Part shown: one piece after another, positions 7,727 through 17,352 of the stretch
Position numbering within the stretch: position 1 is the stretch's first letter
Layout: every line of letters begins with the position of its first letter
Origin: Deltaproteobacteria bacterium
GTDB taxonomy: Bacteria > Desulfobacterota > Desulfobulbia > Desulfobulbales > BM004
Direction: 5' to 3'
DNA: 33,511 bases
Assembly (NCBI GenBank): GCA_024639555.1
Contig: JAHEID010000007.1
Coordinates: 1-33,511 of the forward strand
Program-made: the position numbers and the translations under genes
Notes under the pieces: model-generated
What the model was told of the DNA's origin: nothing
The model's input: only the letters and a program-made list of their open reading frames with translations
The model's database searches: none

Positions 7727-9013
7727 ATGGCTCAGATTTCCGGGACTGATTTCAGGAAGGCAGTCGAAACAGGAAGACCCCCCAATGTGGTTAAACTTTT
7801 TCCCCATTCCCAGGCTCTCATTGTCAGTGGCAAAGTAGTTGATCGCGCCATGCTGGCCAAGGGCAAGGCCATGACAATAGCAGCCAACGGCCGCAACCAT
7901 TTTATTATCCGGGGAGCTCTGGCGGCGGCCCAGAGAGCAAACAGCGCCATTATCATTGAAATTGCAAAATCAGAGGGGGGAGCCAGTGCCTATTGTGCAG
8001 TTAACTACTGGAATATTGCCAGGCAGGTTGATGCTGTCTGCAATGAACTGGGCATTACCATTCCTGTTGCCATTCATGCCGACCATTACGGTATTAAAAG
8101 CGACCAGGATATAGCGGCTGCCAAGATTGAAATTCCGACCCTGTTTGAAGCAGGTATCACCTCGATTGCCATTGATGCGTCACATCTACCCGACGATCAG
8201 AACCTTCTTGCAAGTATCGCCTTAAACCCCTGCGTTCCCAAGTGGGCTGCACTGGAAACAGAGGTCGGTGAAATCAAGGGAAAAGAAGGCCTTTCAACGG
8301 TTGAAGAGGCCCTTTTTCTTATCCGAGGCCTCAATGCCCATGGTATTTTCCCTGACTGGATTGCCCTTAATAATGGCACAACCCATGGTATAGAGGCCAG
8401 CGACCAGGGTATACAGGTTGAGCTGACCGCCGAGATTCATGGCAGCTTGGAAAAATACAGGGTCTCCGGAGCCCAGCACGGCACGTCAGGTAACAGTTCA
8501 GAGCGGCTGCGGGCAATTGCCTCACAGACAAGAACGACCAAGGCAAATGTGGCTACAGCACTGCAGATGCTTTCCTGGGGGCTTGAAGTCAATGATTTCG
8601 GTAATGCCCAGCTTGATGCCCAGGGGAATTTCATCAAGACCCAGGACCAGGGTGTCACTGAGGATATGTGGCAGGCAATGGTTGCATATGCAGATAAACA
8701 GGGATGGAAGGGTGGCAATTACAAGAAACTCAACCTGCCTTTTGAAACAAAACTTCTCGGCCAGGCAAGGGAAGTCAGGGAAAGAATGTGCAAACGGGTT
8801 GAAGATTTTGTCTACAGGCTGTTGCTCGAGGTGTTTAATGCCGGTGATACAGCCCCCCTCGCCATTGAGGCTATTCTGCAAGCGAACTCTTATGATCTCG
8901 GCCCCAAGGCGGATCGCCTTGAGGACCCTGCCGGGTGGACCGAGGATAAAATCAGGAAACGTGCTGCTGCCATTGACTCGGATAAGGGGCCTGTCGGCAA
9001 TTTTGATGATTAA
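7727..9013 (+). CDS. fba: Class II fructose-1,6-bisphosphate aldolase
   Basis: This zinc enzyme reversibly joins dihydroxyacetone phosphate and glyceraldehyde 3-phosphate in glycolysis and gluconeogenesis. The 428-residue protein has the class II barrel motifs: H117-A-D119-H120 for metal and catalysis, an acidic ALETEVGEI segment, NNGTTHG, and GAQHGTSG as the counterpart of the usual HGGSG phosphate loop. It is longer than the common ~350-residue enzymes and belongs to a longer divergent subgroup. The start is fixed by a near-perfect AAGGAGGG ribosome binding site, which together with good codon choice suggests high expression. It is a single gene between tatC and a sugar epimerase. Another ketose-bisphosphate substrate is possible but less likely. 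Confidence 0.85.
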   Translation: MAQISGTDFRKAVETGRPPNVVKLFPHSQALIVSGKVVDRAMLAKGKAMTIAANGRNHFIIRGALAAAQRANSAIIIEIAKSEGGASAYCAVNYWNIARQVDAVCNELGITIPVAIHADHYGIKSDQDIAAAKIEIPTLFEAGITSIAIDASHLPDDQNLLASIALNPCVPKWAALETEVGEIKGKEGLSTVEEALFLIRGLNAHGIFPDWIALNNGTTHGIEASDQGIQVELTAEIHGSLEKYRVSGAQHGTSGNSSERLRAIASQTRTTKANVATALQMLSWGLEVNDFGNAQLDAQGNFIKTQDQGVTEDMWQAMVAYADKQGWKGGNYKKLNLPFETKLLGQAREVRERMCKRVEDFVYRLLLEVFNAGDTAPLAIEAILQANSYDLGPKADRLEDPAGWTEDKIRKRAAAIDSDKGPVGNFDD

Positions 9014-9039
9014 TGGTTTGTAAAAAACGTAATCTACGG

Positions 9040-9115
9040 TGTTGTGCTGCATTTCTCGTCACTGCGGCGTACCGCTTGTACGCCTCATTTCTTGAAATTT
9101 GCACGCCTTTCAAAA
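9040..9115. repeat. Palindromic intergenic element with GGCGTAC/GTACGCC hairpin
   Basis: A perfect 7-base stem, GGCGTAC (9066-9072) and GTACGCC (9078-9084), has a 5-base loop and extends by two more pairs past one mismatch. The flanks (ATTTCTCGTCA on the left, TCATTTCTTGAAATTTGCACG on the right, about) resemble a dispersed palindromic element I associate from memory with deltaproteobacterial intergenic DNA. No second copy was noticed in this window. It may end transcription after the aldolase gene, although a T run is lacking. Confidence 0.45.
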
Positions 9116-9148
9116 ATTTATCGTCATACATTTATAGGAATTTAAAAC

Positions 9149-10177
9149 ATGGATTCTACAATAAAAAAAGTTCTGGTCACCGGTTCAGCAGGTTTTATTG
9201 GCTTTCATCTAAGCAGAAAGCTTTTGGAAAACAACATTGCGGTAGTCGGTCTGGATAATCTGAATCCATATTACGATCCGGAGTTAAAAAAGGCGCGCCT
9301 CGATCAGCTCATACCCCATCAGGCATACAGCCATGTAAATCTTGATCTGTCTGACCGGGATGGTATGGCGGAACTTTTTTCCGGGCACAGTTTTGATGCT
9401 GTGGTCAACCTGGCAGCCCAGGCAGGGGTCCGTTATTCCCTGATAAATCCCCATTCCTATGTTGATACGAATATTGTCGGCTTTGTCAATTTGTTGGAGG
9501 GCTGCCGTCATTCAGGGGTGAAACATTTTGTATTTGCCTCATCAAGTTCTGTTTATGGTGCTAACACCAGGATGCCGTTTTCAGTGCATCACAATGTGGA
9601 TCATCCTGTTTCGCTTTACGCGGCATCCAAAAAGTCCAATGAGTTGATGGCCCATACATACGCACACCTGTTTGGCCTGGCGGTTACCGGCTTGCGGTTT
9701 TTCACGGTATACGGGCCCTGGGGCAGGCCTGATATGGCCCTGTTCCTCTTTACCAAGGCCATACTTGAAGACCGGCCGATTGATGTCTTTAATCATGGTA
9801 AAATGGTCAGGGACTTTACCTATATTGATGATATCGTGGAAGGGGTTTACCGGGTTATTCACCACATGCCTGAACCGAACACCGATTGGGACAGCGACGA
9901 TCCCGATCCGGCAACCAGCTATTGTCCATACAGGATATATAATATCGGCAACAATCAGAAAGTCGATCTCATGCGGTATATAGAAGTACTGGAAGAATGC
10001 CTCGGCAGAAAGGCCCAGAAGAATTTTCTCCCCATGCAGCCCGGTGATGTGCCTGCAACCTATGCCAATGTCGATGATTTGGTCCGCGATGTCGGCTTTA
10101 AGCCCGACACCCCGATTGAGGAAGGGATTAAGCGCTTTGTTGCATGGTACAAGAACTATTACAAAATTGCTGGTTGA
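9149..10177 (+). CDS. NAD-dependent UDP-sugar epimerase, likely UDP-glucuronate 4-epimerase
   Basis: This 342-residue extended short-chain dehydrogenase/reductase probably converts UDP-glucuronate to UDP-galacturonate for envelope polysaccharide. The Rossmann motif is G12-SA-G15-FI-G18, the catalytic pair is Y157 and K161 (YAASK) after the SSSSVYG serine stretch, and the [15 protein letters not shown] and [15 protein letters not shown] segments are hallmarks of the LpsL/Cap1J/plant GAE group. UDP-glucose or UDP-GlcNAc 4-epimerase activity is the main alternative. No glycosyltransferases lie next to it. The stop is about 50 bases from the convergent dxs stop. Confidence 0.88.
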   Translation: MDSTIKKVLVTGSAGFIGFHLSRKLLENNIAVVGLDNLNPYYDPELKKARLDQLIPHQAYSHVNLDLSDRDGMAELFSGHSFDAVVNLAAQAGVRYSLINPHSYVDTNIVGFVNLLEGCRHSGVKHFVFASSSSVYGANTRMPFSVHHNVDHPVSLYAASKKSNELMAHTYAHLFGLAVTGLRFFTVYGPWGRPDMALFLFTKAILEDRPIDVFNHGKMVRDFTYIDDIVEGVYRVIHHMPEPNTDWDSDDPDPATSYCPYRIYNIGNNQKVDLMRYIEVLEECLGRKAQKNFLPMQPGDVPATYANVDDLVRDVGFKPDTPIEEGIKRFVAWYKNYYKIAG

Positions 10178-10225
10178 GCAGAAAACAGGGTAATAGCGCA
10201 AGGCTTCCGGCAGACAAGCAGAATC

Positions 10226-12118
10226 CTACTCGGCAGATGTGTCCATCAGTTCCATTGCTGCATTAATGATGGCAGGCCCGTCAATGTGTCCTTTGCGCCA
10301 GAGAATTTCCTGGGTGCCATGCTCCATGAATCTATCACCGTAGCCCAAAATATTCACCCTTATATGAGAGAGGTTGTTGGCGGCAAAAAGCTCAAGTACA
10401 GCAGAGCCGAATCCTCCCATGCGGGCATTGTCCTCAACCGTGACAACCTTGCCGGTTTTTTGGGCCCATTCAATGATAAGGTTACTGTCCAGGGGTTTGA
10501 CAAAACGGGGATTAATAACGGCTGCATCAATACCGACCTTTTCAAGGCCCAGGGCTGCTTCCAAGGCAGGATAAACACGGTTTCCGACCGGCAGCAGCAG
10601 AATATCATTGCCTTCACGCAATATTTCCCCTTTGCCGATGGGAATTTCATTCAGGTTGTCTGACAGCTCGACACCCTCGCCGTGGCCGCGTGGATAGCGT
10701 AATGCTGCAGGTCCCTCATGAAGAATCGCGGTGTAGAGCATATGCTGCAGTTCATTTTCATCTTTCGGGGCCATAAGTACCAGGTTGGGAACATAGCGCA
10801 GGAAACTTAAGTCAAATACACCGTGGTGGGTGGGACCGTCGTCACCAACAACACCACCCCTGTCAAGAGCAAATGTCACAGGCAGGTTTTGCAGGCAGAC
10901 ATCATGGATGATCTGGTCCAATGCCCTCTGCAAAAAAGTGGAATAGACGGCAACAACAGGAAGCATCCCTTCCGTGGCCAGTCCTGCAGCAAAAGTAACA
11001 GCATGCTGCTCTGCAATGCCTACGTCAAAAAACCTGTTAGGAAAACGGCGGGCGAAGCGCATCAGTCCTGTGCCTGCAGGCATGGCTGCAGTAATGGCCA
11101 CGACCTTTGGTTCCGTCTCGGCCAAATGGACAAGTGTGTCACCAAAACAGCGCGTGTAGGTTATGGGGACCTCGGCAGCTGGAAGAGGTGCACCCGTCGT
11201 AATATCAAAGGGTCCAAGGCCATGGTAGTCGCCGGGGTTTTCTTCAGCCGGTGTATAGCCCTTACCCTTTTTCGTTATGACATGGATTAGAACCGGGCCA
11301 TGGCTGAAATCCCTGACATTCTGGAAGGTTGCAATCAGGTTCTCAATTTGATGCCCCGGGATGGGGCCGATATATTCAAATTTCAGGGCTTCAAAAAGCA
11401 TTCCCGGTGTAAAAAATCCCTTAAAGCTCTCCTCACTTTTTTTCAGGACCTGCAGGATGTTTTCACCAATGTTGGAAAAAGATTTTAAAAGGTGTTTCAA
11501 TTCCTCTTTGGCCCGGACTACCTGTTTACTGGTCATTTTCCTGCTCAGAAAACTGGAAAGAGCGCCAACATTGGGAGAGATTGACATCTCGTTATCATTG
11601 AGAATTACTATGAGGTTTTTATCCAGATGACCGGCCTGGTTGAGGGCCTCAAATGCCATGCCTCCGGTCATGGAACCGTCACCGATGACGGCGATGACGC
11701 GATCATTGCATTTTTTCAGGTGCTTGGCGATTACAATACCAAGGCCGGCAGAAATTGAAGTGGAACTATGCCCGGTATCAAAGGCATCGTACGGGCTTTC
11801 CGATCGCTTGGGAAAGCCGCTGATTCCCTTATACTGGCGTAAGGTGTGAAATTGATCTTTACGGCCGGTAATAAGTTTGTGGGCGTATGCCTGGTGGCCA
11901 ACGTCCCATATCAATTTGTCAGACGGCGTATTGAATACATGGTGCAGGGCCAGGGTCAACTCAACAACTCCCAGGCTGGGAGCAAGATGCCCTCCGGCCT
12001 TGGAGACCGTTTCAACAATCTCTGCGCGAAGGTCGGCGGCAAGCTGTTCAAGATCGGCCATTGAAAGCTGGCGGACATCTTCAGGTGAATTAATCGTTTG
12101 CAGTATGGTCTGTTTCAT
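10226..12118 (-). CDS. dxs: 1-deoxy-D-xylulose-5-phosphate synthase
   Basis: This thiamine-diphosphate enzyme condenses pyruvate with glyceraldehyde 3-phosphate in the first step of the MEP isoprenoid pathway. The 630-residue length is typical. H44 in [10 protein letters not shown], the ThDP motif GDGSMTGG (from residue 146) through the NDN at 174-176, the [17 protein letters not shown] segment with the catalytic Glu, and [15 protein letters not shown] are all present. It is the last gene of a minus-strand xseB-ispA-dxs operon, the same order as in Escherichia coli, and it starts 73 bases after ispA ends. Confidence 0.97.
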   Translation of the reverse strand: MKQTILQTINSPEDVRQLSMADLEQLAADLRAEIVETVSKAGGHLAPSLGVVELTLALHHVFNTPSDKLIWDVGHQAYAHKLITGRKDQFHTLRQYKGISGFPKRSESPYDAFDTGHSSTSISAGLGIVIAKHLKKCNDRVIAVIGDGSMTGGMAFEALNQAGHLDKNLIVILNDNEMSISPNVGALSSFLSRKMTSKQVVRAKEELKHLLKSFSNIGENILQVLKKSEESFKGFFTPGMLFEALKFEYIGPIPGHQIENLIATFQNVRDFSHGPVLIHVITKKGKGYTPAEENPGDYHGLGPFDITTGAPLPAAEVPITYTRCFGDTLVHLAETEPKVVAITAAMPAGTGLMRFARRFPNRFFDVGIAEQHAVTFAAGLATEGMLPVVAVYSTFLQRALDQIIHDVCLQNLPVTFALDRGGVVGDDGPTHHGVFDLSFLRYVPNLVLMAPKDENELQHMLYTAILHEGPAALRYPRGHGEGVELSDNLNEIPIGKGEILREGNDILLLPVGNRVYPALEAALGLEKVGIDAAVINPRFVKPLDSNLIIEWAQKTGKVVTVEDNARMGGFGSAVLELFAANNLSHIRVNILGYGDRFMEHGTQEILWRKGHIDGPAIINAAMELMDTSAE

Positions 12119-12191
12119 ATAATCTTTAATAATACACTAATACACGAGATACAACAGGATAGAAGTATCCTCCTCCTGAATGGAGCGTTTG

Positions 12192-13094
12192 TTATCTTTT
12201 CCGGGAGATTATGTATTGAGCCAAATCTCTCAGCATTGCTGCCCGGTCATCAAAACCATCAAGAGCAGCTAATGCCTCCTGTACAGCTACCTCTGCTTTT
12301 TTCCTTGTTTTGTCAACACCAAACAGGGCAGGGTAGGTAGCTTTGTTTCTGGCAGCGTCGGAACCGGTAGCCTTTCCAAGTTGCTCTTCGGTGCCCTCCA
12401 CGTTAAGCAGGTCATCAATGATCTGGAAAGCGAGGCCAATTTGTATACCATATCGGGTAAGGGCCTGGAACTGTTCCGGAGTGCTGCTGCCGAGAACACC
12501 CCCGGTTTGAACAGATACCGTAATAAGGGCGCCGGTTTTGCGGCTGTGGATCTCACGCAGAGTATCATATTCTACTTCCTTCCCCTCATTGGTCAGGTCA
12601 AGGAACTGTCCGCCGGCCATGCCTTCAGGACCAGCCGCTTTGCTGATAAGAGAAATTACTGTTAATCGATCATGGGCGGAAACCGTTTCCATCACATCTC
12701 TGCTTAACAAGTCAAAGGCATGAGTAAGAAGGCTGTCACCGGCGAGTATGGCTCCCGCTTCACCGAAAACCACATGGTTTGTTGGTTTGCCCCGGCGCAG
12801 ATAATCATCATCCATGGCCGGCAGGTCATCATGGATAAGGGAGTAAGTATGGATGCATTCCAGGGCACAGGCGGTAAGCATTACTGCTTCAGGAATAGCA
12901 TCGTTGAAATCCTTCACCGACTCTGCTGCTGCAAGGCAGAGGATTGGCCTTACCCGTTTGCCGCCGGCAAAAAGACTGTAGCGCATGGCTTTGATATGTT
13001 GAGCCAAAGAGTTTTTCTGTTCAGGCAGATACCTTTCAAGGGCGCTATCTACCTGTTTTTGTTTTATATCAATATACTGGCTGATATCCATCAT
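12192..13094 (-). CDS. ispA: Farnesyl (polyprenyl) diphosphate synthase
   Basis: This trans-prenyltransferase builds farnesyl or geranylgeranyl diphosphate from IPP and DMAPP for quinone and undecaprenyl lipids. The 300-residue protein has the first Asp-rich motif D89-D90-LPAM-D95 (the two-residue insertion typical of bacterial FPP synthases), the GGKRVRP segment at 44-50, and the second Asp-rich motif with D227-D228 in QIIDDLLNVEG. The KATGSDAARNKATYP tail segment is also conserved. The start overlaps the xseB stop by four bases (ATGA), indicating coupled translation. Chain-length specificity (C15 versus C20) cannot be fixed from sequence alone. Confidence 0.95.
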   Translation of the reverse strand: MMDISQYIDIKQKQVDSALERYLPEQKNSLAQHIKAMRYSLFAGGKRVRPILCLAAAESVKDFNDAIPEAVMLTACALECIHTYSLIHDDLPAMDDDYLRRGKPTNHVVFGEAGAILAGDSLLTHAFDLLSRDVMETVSAHDRLTVISLISKAAGPEGMAGGQFLDLTNEGKEVEYDTLREIHSRKTGALITVSVQTGGVLGSSTPEQFQALTRYGIQIGLAFQIIDDLLNVEGTEEQLGKATGSDAARNKATYPALFGVDKTRKKAEVAVQEALAALDGFDDRAAMLRDLAQYIISRKR

Positions 13095-13327
13095 TCGTTC
13101 TCTTCGTCAAAGCCCTCGAAAGCAGCCGGTTCCAGCCCGTCATTTTTTTTCAATAGAATTTCAATTTTTTTCTGCGCATCATTTAATTTGCTGTTGCACT
13201 GTGCAGCAAGCTTAACCCCTTCGTCAAAGCTCTTAAGGGCTTCCTCCAGCGATAAATCGCCTTCCTCGAGTTCCTTGGTGATCTGTTCTAATTTTGCCAG
13301 GGCCTCCTCAAATGATTTTTTCTTCAT
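13091..13327 (-). CDS. xseB: Exodeoxyribonuclease VII small subunit
   Basis: This 78-residue helical protein binds several-to-one to XseA to form exonuclease VII, which trims single-stranded DNA. The start KKKSFEEALAKLEQITKELE, the GDLSLEEALKSFDEGVKLA segment and the acidic tail are characteristic. AGGTGA precedes the ATG. It is first in the operon with ispA and dxs. The large subunit xseA is not in the window. Confidence 0.95.
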   Translation of the reverse strand: MKKKSFEEALAKLEQITKELEEGDLSLEEALKSFDEGVKLAAQCNSKLNDAQKKIEILLKKNDGLEPAAFEGFDEENE

Positions 13328-13801
13328 GACTCACCTGCCTGCAGTTTAATAAACATTATATAAAAGTACGTCTCTCCATGAGACTTTCCCTGGGACCGGC
13401 AATCTGACTCTTCCCCCTTTCCTTGCAGATAATTAAAGAAACAGAAGAACATTTCATAAGAAGGTATATCAAAATGAAAGGTTCAAGAGTATCCTGCTGG
13501 AAGAGGCAAATTGTGAAAGGCTTTCAACTAAGACGAATTTGCAATAAGTCTCGCAGTCATTAACGGGCCAAGTGAAATCAATGGATTCTATACGCAATAC
13601 CTGTCCGTCGAGTTATTTACGAGACCGACAATCATATATCATTAAGAGCTGATCATCAACGACTTTACAAAAAAATCATGACTGTGTTAAGAATGCGGTC
13701 TTGCATAGTATGCTTACTAAAAAATCATACAGAAGCCGGCTTGAAAAAGATTTCACCTGGTTATGCCGGTTTTTCAGGTATGAGATTTTACGCTTTGTGA
13801 G
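13328..13801. other. Divergent intergenic region, nothing recognised
   Basis: About 470 bases between the divergent xseB and xerC operons. It must hold promoters for both, but none stands out by consensus. No RNA gene, terminator or family-like short frame was recognised. Confidence 0.4.
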
Positions 13802-14734
13802 ATGCAACAGCGTATACCTTGTGGAATGCTGACAGATTATATTGAACGGTTCATAACCTGGTTGACCGATGAGAAAGGATACTCTCCTCATACCATCGTC
13901 AATTACCGAAGAGACCTGCTGGAATTTGCAGATGAGGCCGGTCGGGAAATTGATGTCGGCGCCCTTGATACACGCATCATCCGGAATTATGTTTACAGCC
14001 TGAATATCAAGAACAAAAGTTCTTCAGTGGCAAGAAAGCTCTCAGCTTTAAGAACGTTCTTTAAGTTTCTGGAGCAGGAGAATGTGATCACTCACACCCC
14101 CATGGGATCAATCTCCACGCCGAAACAGGAACAGCATTTACCGGTTTATTTATCTGTTGACGAGGTTTTTGCCTTGTTGGAGTCGCCTGGAAACGGGGAG
14201 AATTTTGCAGCCCGTGACAGGGCTGTTCTGGAATTGTTGTACTCTACAGGAATGCGGGTGTCAGAACTTGTTGCCTGCAATTTGTCAAGTCTTGATTTTG
14301 ATAGTGAAATGGTTAGGGTTAAAGGCAAGGGCAACCGGGAACGCATTGTACCCATAGGTCAACAAGCTATTAAAACACTTCAGGCGTATTTTCCTGTGCG
14401 GCAGGAGCTTTTAAGAAATCGTTTGCAACAGGGGAAAAAGATTGATAAGGAAGCTGTGTTTTTAAACAACCGGGGCACCAGGCTCACAGCGAGAAGTATT
14501 GAGAGACTGATAGCTGAATACGGACGAAAAGCCGGAATAGACAAACCGGTCACGCCTCACGTGCTCCGGCATTCTTTTGCTACACATCTTCTCGAGATGG
14601 GAGCTGACATGCGTTCGGTGCAGGAATTGCTGGGACATGCCAGTTTGTCAACAACCCAGAAGTATACGCACCTGGACATGATTCACCTGATGAAGGTCTA
14701 TGACAGGGCACATCCCAAGGCCAGAAGAAAGTGA
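13802..14734 (+). CDS. xerC: Tyrosine recombinase XerC
   Basis: This site-specific recombinase resolves chromosome dimers at dif with XerD. The 310-residue protein has an N-terminal SAM-like core-binding domain (about 10-95) and a catalytic domain with all expected residues: R152 (GMRVSEL), K176 (KGKGNRER), H253 and R256 (HVLRHSF), H279 (GHAS) and the nucleophile Y288 (KYTHLD). An in-frame ATG at 13826 (MLTDYIERF) is an equally good start, since neither has a strong ribosome binding site and family members usually begin near there. It heads the xerC-hslV-hslU run, an order also found in Bacillus (codV-clpQ-clpY), which favours the XerC assignment over a phage integrase. Confidence 0.93.
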   Translation: MQQRIPCGMLTDYIERFITWLTDEKGYSPHTIVNYRRDLLEFADEAGREIDVGALDTRIIRNYVYSLNIKNKSSSVARKLSALRTFFKFLEQENVITHTPMGSISTPKQEQHLPVYLSVDEVFALLESPGNGENFAARDRAVLELLYSTGMRVSELVACNLSSLDFDSEMVRVKGKGNRERIVPIGQQAIKTLQAYFPVRQELLRNRLQQGKKIDKEAVFLNNRGTRLTARSIERLIAEYGRKAGIDKPVTPHVLRHSFATHLLEMGADMRSVQELLGHASLSTTQKYTHLDMIHLMKVYDRAHPKARRK

Positions 14735-14783
14735 GAGTTGGAGAAGAAAGTACTGTCCCCGGCAAGCAGTTAAAAATTGAAAA

Positions 14784-15326
14784 ATGGTGGTAAAAGTGGC
14801 AACACGTTCAACGACAATTATTGCAGTGAGGCATAAAGGCAGTGTGGTTGTCGCCGGTGACGGCCAGGTGACCATGGGTAATACAGTGGTAAAGCATGCG
14901 GCCCGCAAAGTCAGGCGCCTTTATAACGGCAAGGTCGTAACAGGTTTTGCCGGTGCCACTGCCGATGCCTTTACCCTTTTTGACAAACTGGAGCAAAGAC
15001 TGGAACAGTACAAAGGGAACCTCATGCGCGCAGCTGTTGAACTGGCAAAAGACTGGCGTACCGATAAGATTCTGCGGCGCCTGGAGGCCTTTCTCATAGC
15101 TGTTGATGAAAAATCTTCCCTGCTGCTTTCCGGTTCCGGTGATGTTATCGAATCAGATGACGGTATCCTGGCCATTGGTTCCGGCGGGCCATATGCCCAG
15201 GCGGCAGCCAAGGCGTTGGTTGATCACAGTGATCTGAGTGCCGAGGAAATCTGCCGCGAAGCCATGAAGATAGCAGCTTCCATCTGTATATATACCAATG
15301 AAAATATTGTGATTGAAACCCTTTAG
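14784..15326 (+). CDS. hslV: ATP-dependent protease proteolytic subunit HslV
   Basis: This N-terminal nucleophile peptidase forms the double hexamer core of HslUV, the bacterial proteasome-like protease. The 180-residue protein matches the family from [10 protein letters not shown] onward, with [22 protein letters not shown] and [14 protein letters not shown] segments. The catalytic threonine should be T10 (first T of TTI), so a 9-residue N-terminal extension (MVVKVATRS) must be removed to expose it, whereas in Escherichia coli only the Met is removed. The ribosome binding site is weak. It lies 50 bases after xerC and 55 before hslU. Confidence 0.96.
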   Translation: MVVKVATRSTTIIAVRHKGSVVVAGDGQVTMGNTVVKHAARKVRRLYNGKVVTGFAGATADAFTLFDKLEQRLEQYKGNLMRAAVELAKDWRTDKILRRLEAFLIAVDEKSSLLLSGSGDVIESDDGILAIGSGGPYAQAAAKALVDHSDLSAEEICREAMKIAASICIYTNENIVIETL

Positions 15327-15380
15327 GGCATCCCATGGCGGGATTGATTAAAGAGAAAAAATAAACTCAGGTTTTCATAT

Positions 15381-16769
15381 ATGAATGATTTAAAAGCATT
15401 GACTCCGAAAGATACGGTCAGTGCCCTTGACAAGTATATTATTGGGCAGGATGAGGCGAAAAAATCGGTTGCAATAGCACTGCGAAACCGCTGGCGGAGG
15501 CAGCAGGTGGAACCACCCTTGCGGGATGAGATTGCGCCTAAAAATATTATCATGATCGGTCCTACAGGTGTGGGCAAAACTGAAATTGCCCGAAGGCTTG
15601 CCAACCTGGCGCAGTCACCGTTTCTCAAGGTCGAGGCATCCAAGTTTACGGAGATCGGCTACGTCGGACGGGATGTTGAATCAATGATCCGGGATCTCGT
15701 TGAATTGGCAGTTAATATGGTAAAAAAGGAAGAGCGCAGCGAAGTAGAGAAGAAAGCCCGGGAAATGGCGGAAGAACGGCTGCTTGACCTGCTTCTGCCT
15801 TCAATGCCTCCTCCAGGTGACAGGTCGAGGCTGGAGATCCCGGCAAATGTTGAAACGCCAGGTTCTGATTCAGACGAAAAGAGTGAATCAACCCGTGACC
15901 GCTTCAGGAAAATGTTACGGGAGGGGAGACTTGAAGAAAAAGAAGTTGAAATGGAAGTCACCCAGGCGCAGCCGATGCCCATGATCGAAGTCTTTTCCAA
16001 TGCCGGTATGGATGAGATGGAATCAAACCTGCGGGATGCCTTTGGCAAGATGTTTCCCAAAAAGGGCAAGATGCGTAAGCTGACGGTGTCGGAGGCTTTT
16101 GTAATATTAAAAAACGAGGCAGTGGAAGATCTTATCGATATGGATAAGGTTACCAGCAAGGCAGTAATAAGAACTGAGCAGTCCGGCATTATTTTCCTGG
16201 ATGAGATAGATAAGATCGTTTCACGGCAGGGAGGCGGGCATGGCCCGGAAGTGTCGCGGGAAGGGGTGCAACGCGACTTGCTGCCTATTGTCGAGGGTGC
16301 TACCGTTACAACGAAGTACGGGATGGTTAAAACCGACCACATCCTGTTCATTGCCAGCGGTGCCTTCCATCTCTGCAAACCCTCTGATCTTGTCCCTGAA
16401 CTCCAGGGGCGTTTTCCCATAAGGGTGGAACTGAAGGCCTTGGGCAAAGAGGAATTTTTCCGGATTTTAACAGAACCGGAAAACGCCCTGCTGAAACAGT
16501 ACGTGGCATTGATGAAAACAGAGGGCGTAAATCTTGTTTTTGCTGAGGATGGAGTTCTGGAAATGGCCCGTCTGGCAGCAGAAGTGAACCAGAAAACAGA
16601 AGACATAGGTGCCAGAAGACTGCATACTGTACTGGAGAGGATCCTGGAAGATTTGTCTTTCCAGGCCCCCAATGTCGAGGACAAAACATTTACTGTCACA
16701 GCCGATTATGTCCGGGAGCAGCTAAGTGATATTGCCCGTGATGAGGATTTAAGCCGTTTCATTTTATAA
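15381..16769 (+). CDS. hslU: ATP-dependent protease ATPase subunit HslU
   Basis: This AAA+ unfoldase feeds proteins to HslV. The 462-residue protein has Walker A GPTGVGKT (60-67), an inserted I-domain (about 110-240) that includes charged helices, Walker B IIFLDEID (D274, E275), and a sensor-2 region [18 protein letters not shown]. The C-terminus ends DLSRFIL; this short tail docks into HslV. Length and order are standard, and the gene follows hslV in the usual operon. Confidence 0.97.
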   Translation: MNDLKALTPKDTVSALDKYIIGQDEAKKSVAIALRNRWRRQQVEPPLRDEIAPKNIIMIGPTGVGKTEIARRLANLAQSPFLKVEASKFTEIGYVGRDVESMIRDLVELAVNMVKKEERSEVEKKAREMAEERLLDLLLPSMPPPGDRSRLEIPANVETPGSDSDEKSESTRDRFRKMLREGRLEEKEVEMEVTQAQPMPMIEVFSNAGMDEMESNLRDAFGKMFPKKGKMRKLTVSEAFVILKNEAVEDLIDMDKVTSKAVIRTEQSGIIFLDEIDKIVSRQGGGHGPEVSREGVQRDLLPIVEGATVTTKYGMVKTDHILFIASGAFHLCKPSDLVPELQGRFPIRVELKALGKEEFFRILTEPENALLKQYVALMKTEGVNLVFAEDGVLEMARLAAEVNQKTEDIGARRLHTVLERILEDLSFQAPNVEDKTFTVTADYVREQLSDIARDEDLSRFIL

Positions 16770-16819
16770 TGGAACGGGTTTGGACTTGCAGAATTGTATG
16801 AAGTGCATCGGAGGAAACA

Positions 16820-17338
16820 ATGGTTGAACCGGATTTAAAATACTGCCCCCAATGTAATGATGAATATCGGGCCGAGATTGAAAAATGTGCTGCCTGCAGA
16901 ATTGATTTGATCACGGGCCGGCAGAAAATAGAAATTGAAGAGGCGCTGAGGAAAAAACTGGAAAGCAGAACAGCTGAATTAAATCCGGATGATGATCTCG
17001 TTGCCTTGCGCAGAGGACCGTTGCCTGAGATGCGGCATCTAGCCGCCTTGCTGCATGGTGAGAATATCGGTACCCTTCTGGCAGGAGATGAAAAGACCTG
17101 CGGTAAATCATGCTGCCCTACTGCCTATGATCTCCTTGTCAAGAGGGAGGATGGCATGGAGGCTCTGCATATTATTGAAGATGAGCATAGAAGAACGACC
17201 GGTTTGGATGGACTTGATCATTCTAATGCTGACTCGGTTTTTAACCCTGAGGCCGGGGAGGCATGCTGCCCTGCCTGCGGACACTCGTTCCCGACCACTG
17301 AGACTGCCTGCCCGGATTGTGGTTTGAGTTTCGGGTAG
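16820..17338 (+). CDS. Double zinc-ribbon protein with DUF2007-like middle
   Basis: This 172-residue protein of unknown function has a zinc ribbon at each end: CPQC with CAAC at residues 9-26, and CPAC with CPDC near 152-168. The middle (about 58-128, from DLVALRRGPLPEMRHLAALLHGENIG) resembles DUF2007, a small fold often described as a putative signal-transducing domain. An extra Cys cluster (CGKSCC) sits inside it. GGAGG lies before the start. It is downstream of hslU and its stop is 14 bases before the oxidoreductase gene, so it is probably cotranscribed with both. A role as adaptor or regulator is only a guess. Confidence 0.7.
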   Translation: MVEPDLKYCPQCNDEYRAEIEKCAACRIDLITGRQKIEIEEALRKKLESRTAELNPDDDLVALRRGPLPEMRHLAALLHGENIGTLLAGDEKTCGKSCCPTAYDLLVKREDGMEALHIIEDEHRRTTGLDGLDHSNADSVFNPEAGEACCPACGHSFPTTETACPDCGLSFG

Positions 17339-17352
17339 ATTATCCCGCTGCA

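Noticed and set aside
9013-9258. 81-codon plus-strand frame after the aldolase
   Set aside because: It reads through the palindromic element and into the epimerase gene in the wrong frame; its composition reflects the repeat, not a protein.
12720-13349. 209-codon plus-strand frame opposite ispA and xseB
   Set aside because: It is antisense to two certain genes and its C-terminal half is a low-complexity mirror of xseB.
13328-13801. tRNA, small RNA or CRISPR repeats in the large gaps
   Set aside because: No cloverleaf-like pattern or regularly spaced direct repeats were found here or in the other gaps.
13802-14734. Phage or island integrase instead of XerC
   Set aside because: Position directly before hslVU and close fit to XerC motifs argue for the housekeeping recombinase; no attachment site repeats or phage genes are nearby.
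15659-16699. 346-codon minus-strand frame opposite hslU
   Set aside because: It is Ser/Arg-rich, antisense to a fully conserved gene, and has no domain features.
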